Shown: positions 60,024 to 64,000 of the stretch, piece after piece
Layout: every line of letters starts with the position of its first letter
How positions within the stretch are numbered: the first letter of the stretch is position 1
DNA from: Tribonema minus
Taxonomy: Eukaryota > Sar > Xanthophyceae > Tribonematales > Tribonemataceae
Length of the DNA: 64,000 nucleotides
NCBI GenBank assembly: GCA_017506865.1
Contig: JAFCMP010000040.1
Coordinates: forward strand, 362,523 to 426,522
Direction: 5' to 3'
Notes under the pieces: model-generated
The model's database searches: none
Told to the model about the DNA's origin: nothing
The model's input: only the letters and a program-made list of their open reading frames with translations
Translations under genes and position numbers: made by a program

Positions 60024-60761
60024 CTACTGCGGGGAGAGGGCCCGGGCCAGAGAGGCGAGCGCCGCGGCGGCGCGGGACCGCAGCAGCGCCCCCAGGGTCG
60101 ACGACCGGCGCCGCCCCGCGTCGTCGTTCTCCTCCGAATCGGGAACCCGGGCGGGGAGAGGCGCGGGCGCCATCGCCGTCGCCGTCGTCGCGGACGCGGA
60201 CGCGGCCCCTGCGGTCGCCTCCGCAGTCGCCTCCGTCGCGGCCGCCGCCCTGGCGGTCTTGCGCGCGGCCGCCGGACCGGGGCTCGCGTCCCTCCCTCGC
60301 TTCCTCTCCGAGGCCGAGTACGCCCCCGCGGAGCACGACGCCGTCTTCAGGTGGCCCCCCGTGCGCCAGTTCTGGCCGACGCACCCGCCGTCGTGCCTGA
60401 CGGCGTCCGCGATCCAGTCCCCCAGCTCCGAAGAAGCGGAGCGAGACGCCGCGGCGAGGGCGGCGGCGCTCACCCCTCCGGTCCCCGGGCCCTCGGACTG
60501 GACGAAGAACTGCGCGACGACGGAGGACCCGCCGCCCCGCCGCCTGCGCGTCGGCGGCGGCGACCGGGCCTCCTCGCCGCCCCGCTCGTCCTCCTCGTCC
60601 TCGACGCAGATGCGCCAGCCGACCCAGTTCACGGCGGGGGGGGGGGCGAGGGCGGCGCCCACGGCGGCGACGAGACGGTCCTGCTCCTCCGGGTCGGCCA
60701 CCCTGGTCTCGTCGACCTTCAGGCACAGGGTGACGCGAAAGCGAGGCGCGGCGTCCTCCAT
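60024..60761 (-). CDS. Uncharacterised viral protein, 245 residues
   Basis: I chose ATG 60761 (MEDAAPRFRVTLCLKVDETRV). The longer open frame upstream only translates the repeat element. The first 70 residues look folded (EQDRLVAAVGAALAPPPAVNWVGWRICVEDEEDE). The centre has SVVAQFFVQSEG and DWIADAVRHDGGCVGQNWRTGGHLKTASC, and the end is Ala/Thr-rich with a helix LGALLRSRAAAALASLARAL. No known domain. It is flanked on its 5' side by two copies of the inverted-repeat element. Confidence 0.65.
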   Translation of the reverse strand: MEDAAPRFRVTLCLKVDETRVADPEEQDRLVAAVGAALAPPPAVNWVGWRICVEDEEDERGGEEARSPPPTRRRRGGGSSVVAQFFVQSEGPGTGGVSAAALAAASRSASSELGDWIADAVRHDGGCVGQNWRTGGHLKTASCSAGAYSASERKRGRDASPGPAAARKTARAAAATEATAEATAGAASASATTATAMAPAPLPARVPDSEENDDAGRRRSSTLGALLRSRAAAALASLARALSPQ

Positions 60762-60853
60762 GTAGTGTGGGTGTGTGTGGGTGAGGGTGTGTGCGCGCCC
60801 GTTCGGCTTACGAGGTAGGTATGCCGCGGTCAGTAGTAAGTAGGGCTCACTAA

Positions 60854-60979
60854 CCCTAGTCGGGACACCTCCCGTCAACCCAGACCATCTGGCAAAAGTC
60901 GGGAGACCCACACCCATGGGTGGGGGCCTAAGACATCCCCTCGATTTCAGTGAATCAGCCCCCGGCGTCCCGACTAGGG
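60854..60979 (-). repeat. Single inverted-repeat element, reverse orientation
   Basis: A 126-bp copy, CCCTAGTCGGGACACC to GGCGTCCCGACTAGGG, 93 bases upstream of the gene starting at 60761. The core is intact, including CCCATGGGTGGGGG. Confidence 0.92.
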
Positions 60980-61055
60980 TTTACATGCGTTTGTGGGTTG
61001 CTAGGGTTTGAACATGGCAGGTAGGTATACAGTTCAGAACCCTAGTTATCACTAA

Positions 61056-61181
61056 CCCTAGTCGGGACACCTCCCGTCAACTCAGACCATCTGGCAAAAG
61101 TCGGGAGACCCACACCCACGGGTGGGGGCCTAAGACATCCCCTCGATTTCAGTGAATCAGCCCCCGGTGTCCCGACTAGGG
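61056..61181 (-). repeat. Single inverted-repeat element, reverse orientation
   Basis: A second 126-bp copy follows the previous one after 76 bases of spacer with GCAGGTAGGTATAC. The palindromic core is changed here (CCCACGGGTGGGGG). Both copies sit in the divergent promoter region between 60761 and 61286. Confidence 0.92.
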
Positions 61182-61285
61182 TTCGGACCCAATTAGGGTT
61201 TACTATATACCTGCATACCCCCATGCCGAGTACGGACGCCCATCACTCACTGCACCCGCACCCGCGCGCCGCCGCAGGGAGCGAC

Positions 61286-62847
61286 ATGTCCAAGCGCGCC
61301 ACCCCGCACGCCGCCGCCGGCGGCGACGCCGCCGGGGACCGGGTCGCCCCGCGGCCTCTGGCGCCGCCGCCCCCCGCCCGCGGCCCGCACGGGGCCCTCG
61401 CCGCCGCCGCCATGGCCGCCCTCTGCCGCACCAGGCTCGCCCCCCTCTCCGCCCGCGCCCTCGACCGCGAGACCGCCAGGCTCGGGGCGCTGCTGCCGAG
61501 GCGGCTGGTCCTGGGCGCGGACGCGGGGTCCGACGACGAGGACGCCGCCCTCGCCCGGCGTCCCGCCAGGGTCGCCGTCAGGCCGGAGGCGTACGACAGG
61601 GGGCTCGCGGACGGCGCCGGCCGCGTCGTCTCCCGCCTGGACCCGGACGCCGTCCTCGAGCTGTCCCTCGAGGACGCCTTCGGCGACGGAGAGCCCTGGG
61701 ACGAGCTCGCGCGCGGGCTCTCGGGGCTGACGCGGCTGACGTCGCTGTCGCTGCGCCGCTGTCGGGGGACGCGCCCTCCCGCGGGGGACCCCTACCCCTA
61801 CCCCTGCCTCCTCTCCCCGCCCCCCTCTCTGCTCAGGCTCGAGCTCCTGTCGGTGCGGCTCCTGCACGACCGCCCCCTGGCCCTGGCCGCCCTGCCGGCG
61901 ACGCTCGAGGCGCTGCTCGTCCGGGACACCCCGCTCGCGGCGGCTGGGGGGGGGACCCTGCCCCCCCGCCTGACCGTCTTCGACGTCAGGCAGGGGGACG
62001 ACTGGCCCTTCCTGGAGGGCCCCGTGGGGGAGATGCCGGAGGGGCTGAGGACCTTCGTCCTCAAGGCCCGGTCGTCCTACCGCCACCCCCTGGGGCCCCT
62101 GCCGGAGTCCCTGGTGATCGTGGACGCCGACGTGCTGTGCTGCGACCCCGGGACGCGCCCGGACGGGGCTGGCCGTGGGGCCCCGCGGTCTCGCGCCCCC
62201 CGTCGGAAGCCCGCGAGACCCTCGAGGCCCTGCCGCCGCGGCTGGAGGTGCTGAGGTGGAACCTCGCCGTCGTCGCGGCGGCCGCGGGGCAAGCCCCCCC
62301 GAGCCTGACGAGCGTCAGCGTCAACAGATGGGACCCCCCCCTGCCGCCGAACGGCGTGGCCTTCTCCGCTCGGGTCTGGGCCCCTCCCGGGACGGTCCCG
62401 GGCCCCCCGCCCTCCCTGCCGGCCTGCCTCCTGCACGTCGCCGCCTTCAGGCTGCCGGCGCGCCACCTCCGCCTGCCCCCGGGGCTCGTCTCCCTCGCCG
62501 TCGACACCGTCACCCTCGCCTCCACGGGCCTGCTCCCCCTGCCGGAGACGCTGCGGAGGCTGAGCGTCGTCGTCCGGTGGAACGAGGCGACGGGCGGCGG
62601 CCCCGCGAGCCCCGGCGGACGCGGCGCCGTCGACCTCGCCCCGTGGCTTCTCCCCGACGGCCTCGCGGTCTTCGCCGTCAGGGACGACCCCTTCATACGC
62701 CCGTTCCGCCTCGGACCCGCCGTCGGGGACAGATCCCTGCCGCGCATTCCCCGGGGATGCGTCGTCAAGGCGCCCGACGGATTCGGCGCCGACGTCGCCC
62801 GCGCCTGCGCCGAGGACTTCGGCGCGGACGGGGATGCGCACGGATGA
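61286..62847 (+). CDS. LRR-like viral protein, one frameshift
   Basis: The start is ATG 61286 (MSKRATPHAAAGGD), chosen over the in-frame ATG at 61223 because MSKR also begins another viral gene here. The first frame gives degenerate leucine-rich repeats of 20-23 residues (GLTRLTSLSLRRC, PPSLLRLELLSVRLL, LPATLEALLVRDTPL, PPRLTVFDVRQG, PEGLRTFVLKA, PESLVIVDADVL). In the G run near 62163-62168 it passes to a second frame that continues the pattern (LPPRLEVLRWNL, PPSLTSVSVNRW, PPGLVSLAVDTVTL, PETLRRLSVVV) to the stop at 62847. The pattern L-P-x-x-L-x-x-L-x-(V/L) resembles the FNIP/LRR proteins of giant viruses and amoebae. Joined length is about 520 residues. Confidence 0.7.
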
Positions 62848-63606
<759 letters not shown>

Positions 63607-64000
63607 TCAGGTGGGCTTCTGGTAGGCCCATGCGTAGATGCTGGGCCACTTCGCCGAGTTCAGCATGCAGTGCCTGTTGTAGGTGGTCAACCCCTGGATG
63701 TGGTTGCCGTACGCGACGTACGTGCTGGCGACCCACATCGCCGAGCCGCTCTGGCCGGGGTACGTGTCGCAGGTGGACGTCGCGGTGTAGGCCCCGCACG
63801 CCCACGTCAGCGGCGGGCACGTGGGCACGTACCACATGCTGCCCGCGGGCTTGTCGCCGGGGTAGCCGTGGGTGGTGATGGTGGTGCTGGGGGTGGGGCA
63901 CGCGTTCGACGACATGCCGAGCCAGCCCACGACGTCTCCCAGCTGCTGGCTGCTGGAGTTGCGCCTGTAGTTGATGACGGCCATGTCGTAGTTGCTGTCG
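63607..64000 (-). CDS. V8-type (glutamyl endopeptidase-like) serine protease, partial
   Basis: The gene runs off the right edge; only the last ~131 residues are present. DSNYDMAVINY carries the catalytic Asp in the D-x-A-V motif. GYPGDKPAGSMW is the conserved strand of V8-like proteases, and CDTYPGQSGSAMW holds the catalytic Ser in G-x-S-G with the preceding D-T-x-P-G-Q. The His of the triad would lie outside the window. A pair of Cys (CGAYTATSTC) suggests a disulphide, so a secreted or virion-packaged enzyme. The first ATG inside the window (63984) falls inside the catalytic domain and is not the start. Both visible catalytic residues are intact. It could be involved in processing capsid proteins or in host exit; this is inference. 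Confidence 0.85.
   Translation of the reverse strand, partial: DSNYDMAVINYRRNSSSQQLGDVVGWLGMSSNACPTPSTTITTHGYPGDKPAGSMWYVPTCPPLTWACGAYTATSTCDTYPGQSGSAMWVASTYVAYGNHIQGLTTYNRHCMLNSAKWPSIYAWAYQKPT

Overview
The window reads as a piece of an algal nuclear chromosome joined to giant-virus DNA (phylum Nucleocytoviricota). Positions 1 to about 22,340 are roughly half G+C by eye, gene-poor and intron-bearing. Three spliced eukaryotic genes can be reconstructed there with GT-AG introns: a nuclear gene for photosystem II protein M (4280-5074), the mRNA-decapping subunit DCP1 (7631-11690) and a CGI-58/ABHD4-5-type alpha/beta hydrolase (12605-16128). The PsbM precursor begins with a signal peptide ending VSA|FVAP, the kind of bipartite leader used by algae with a red-derived secondary plastid (stramenopiles, haptophytes, cryptophytes). 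I therefore infer that the host belongs to one of these groups; the exact lineage is not visible.

A long trinucleotide satellite folded around an 18-bp perfect hairpin (about 21,170-22,340) sits at the boundary. From about 22,450 to the end the DNA is mostly very G+C-rich (roughly three quarters by eye), with dense, mostly intronless genes on both strands and short spacers. Virus hallmarks are a major capsid protein (50936-52327), an H2B-H2A doublet histone (45421-46203), a CAMK/SNF1-like protein kinase (46438-47922), a metacaspase (41914-42681), a SET-domain protein (27825-29216) with a second SET tail (44362-44640), a thioredoxin-like protein (44596-45255), an EsV-1-7-repeat protein with a nuclease-like C terminus (52642-54336) and a V8-type serine protease running off the right edge (63607-64000). 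Three paralogues with coiled coils and a shared C-terminal barrel-like domain fill 29,363-37,620.

The viral part is cut into blocks by a 125-130 bp element with near-perfect terminal inverted repeats (CCCTAGTCGGGAC...GTCCCGACTAGGG). There are about 8 copies every ~159 bp at 26,447-27,682, about 13 copies every ~206 bp at 37,731-40,340, and single copies in the opposite orientation at 56,938, 60,854 and 61,056. Two islands of lower G+C hold host-like repeat proteins: an LRR protein with a PGG-like membrane tail (24,146-25,892) and F-box/ankyrin genes (57,195-58,459).

Several viral genes carry a single frameshift, mostly in a G or C run, and one has an in-frame TAG. This fits an endogenised, decaying viral element, although the homopolymer shifts could also be sequencing indels. 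Read together, the viral genes suggest control of chromatin (doublet histone, SET), signalling and cell fate (kinase, metacaspase), and virion building (capsid, possibly the coiled-coil proteins).
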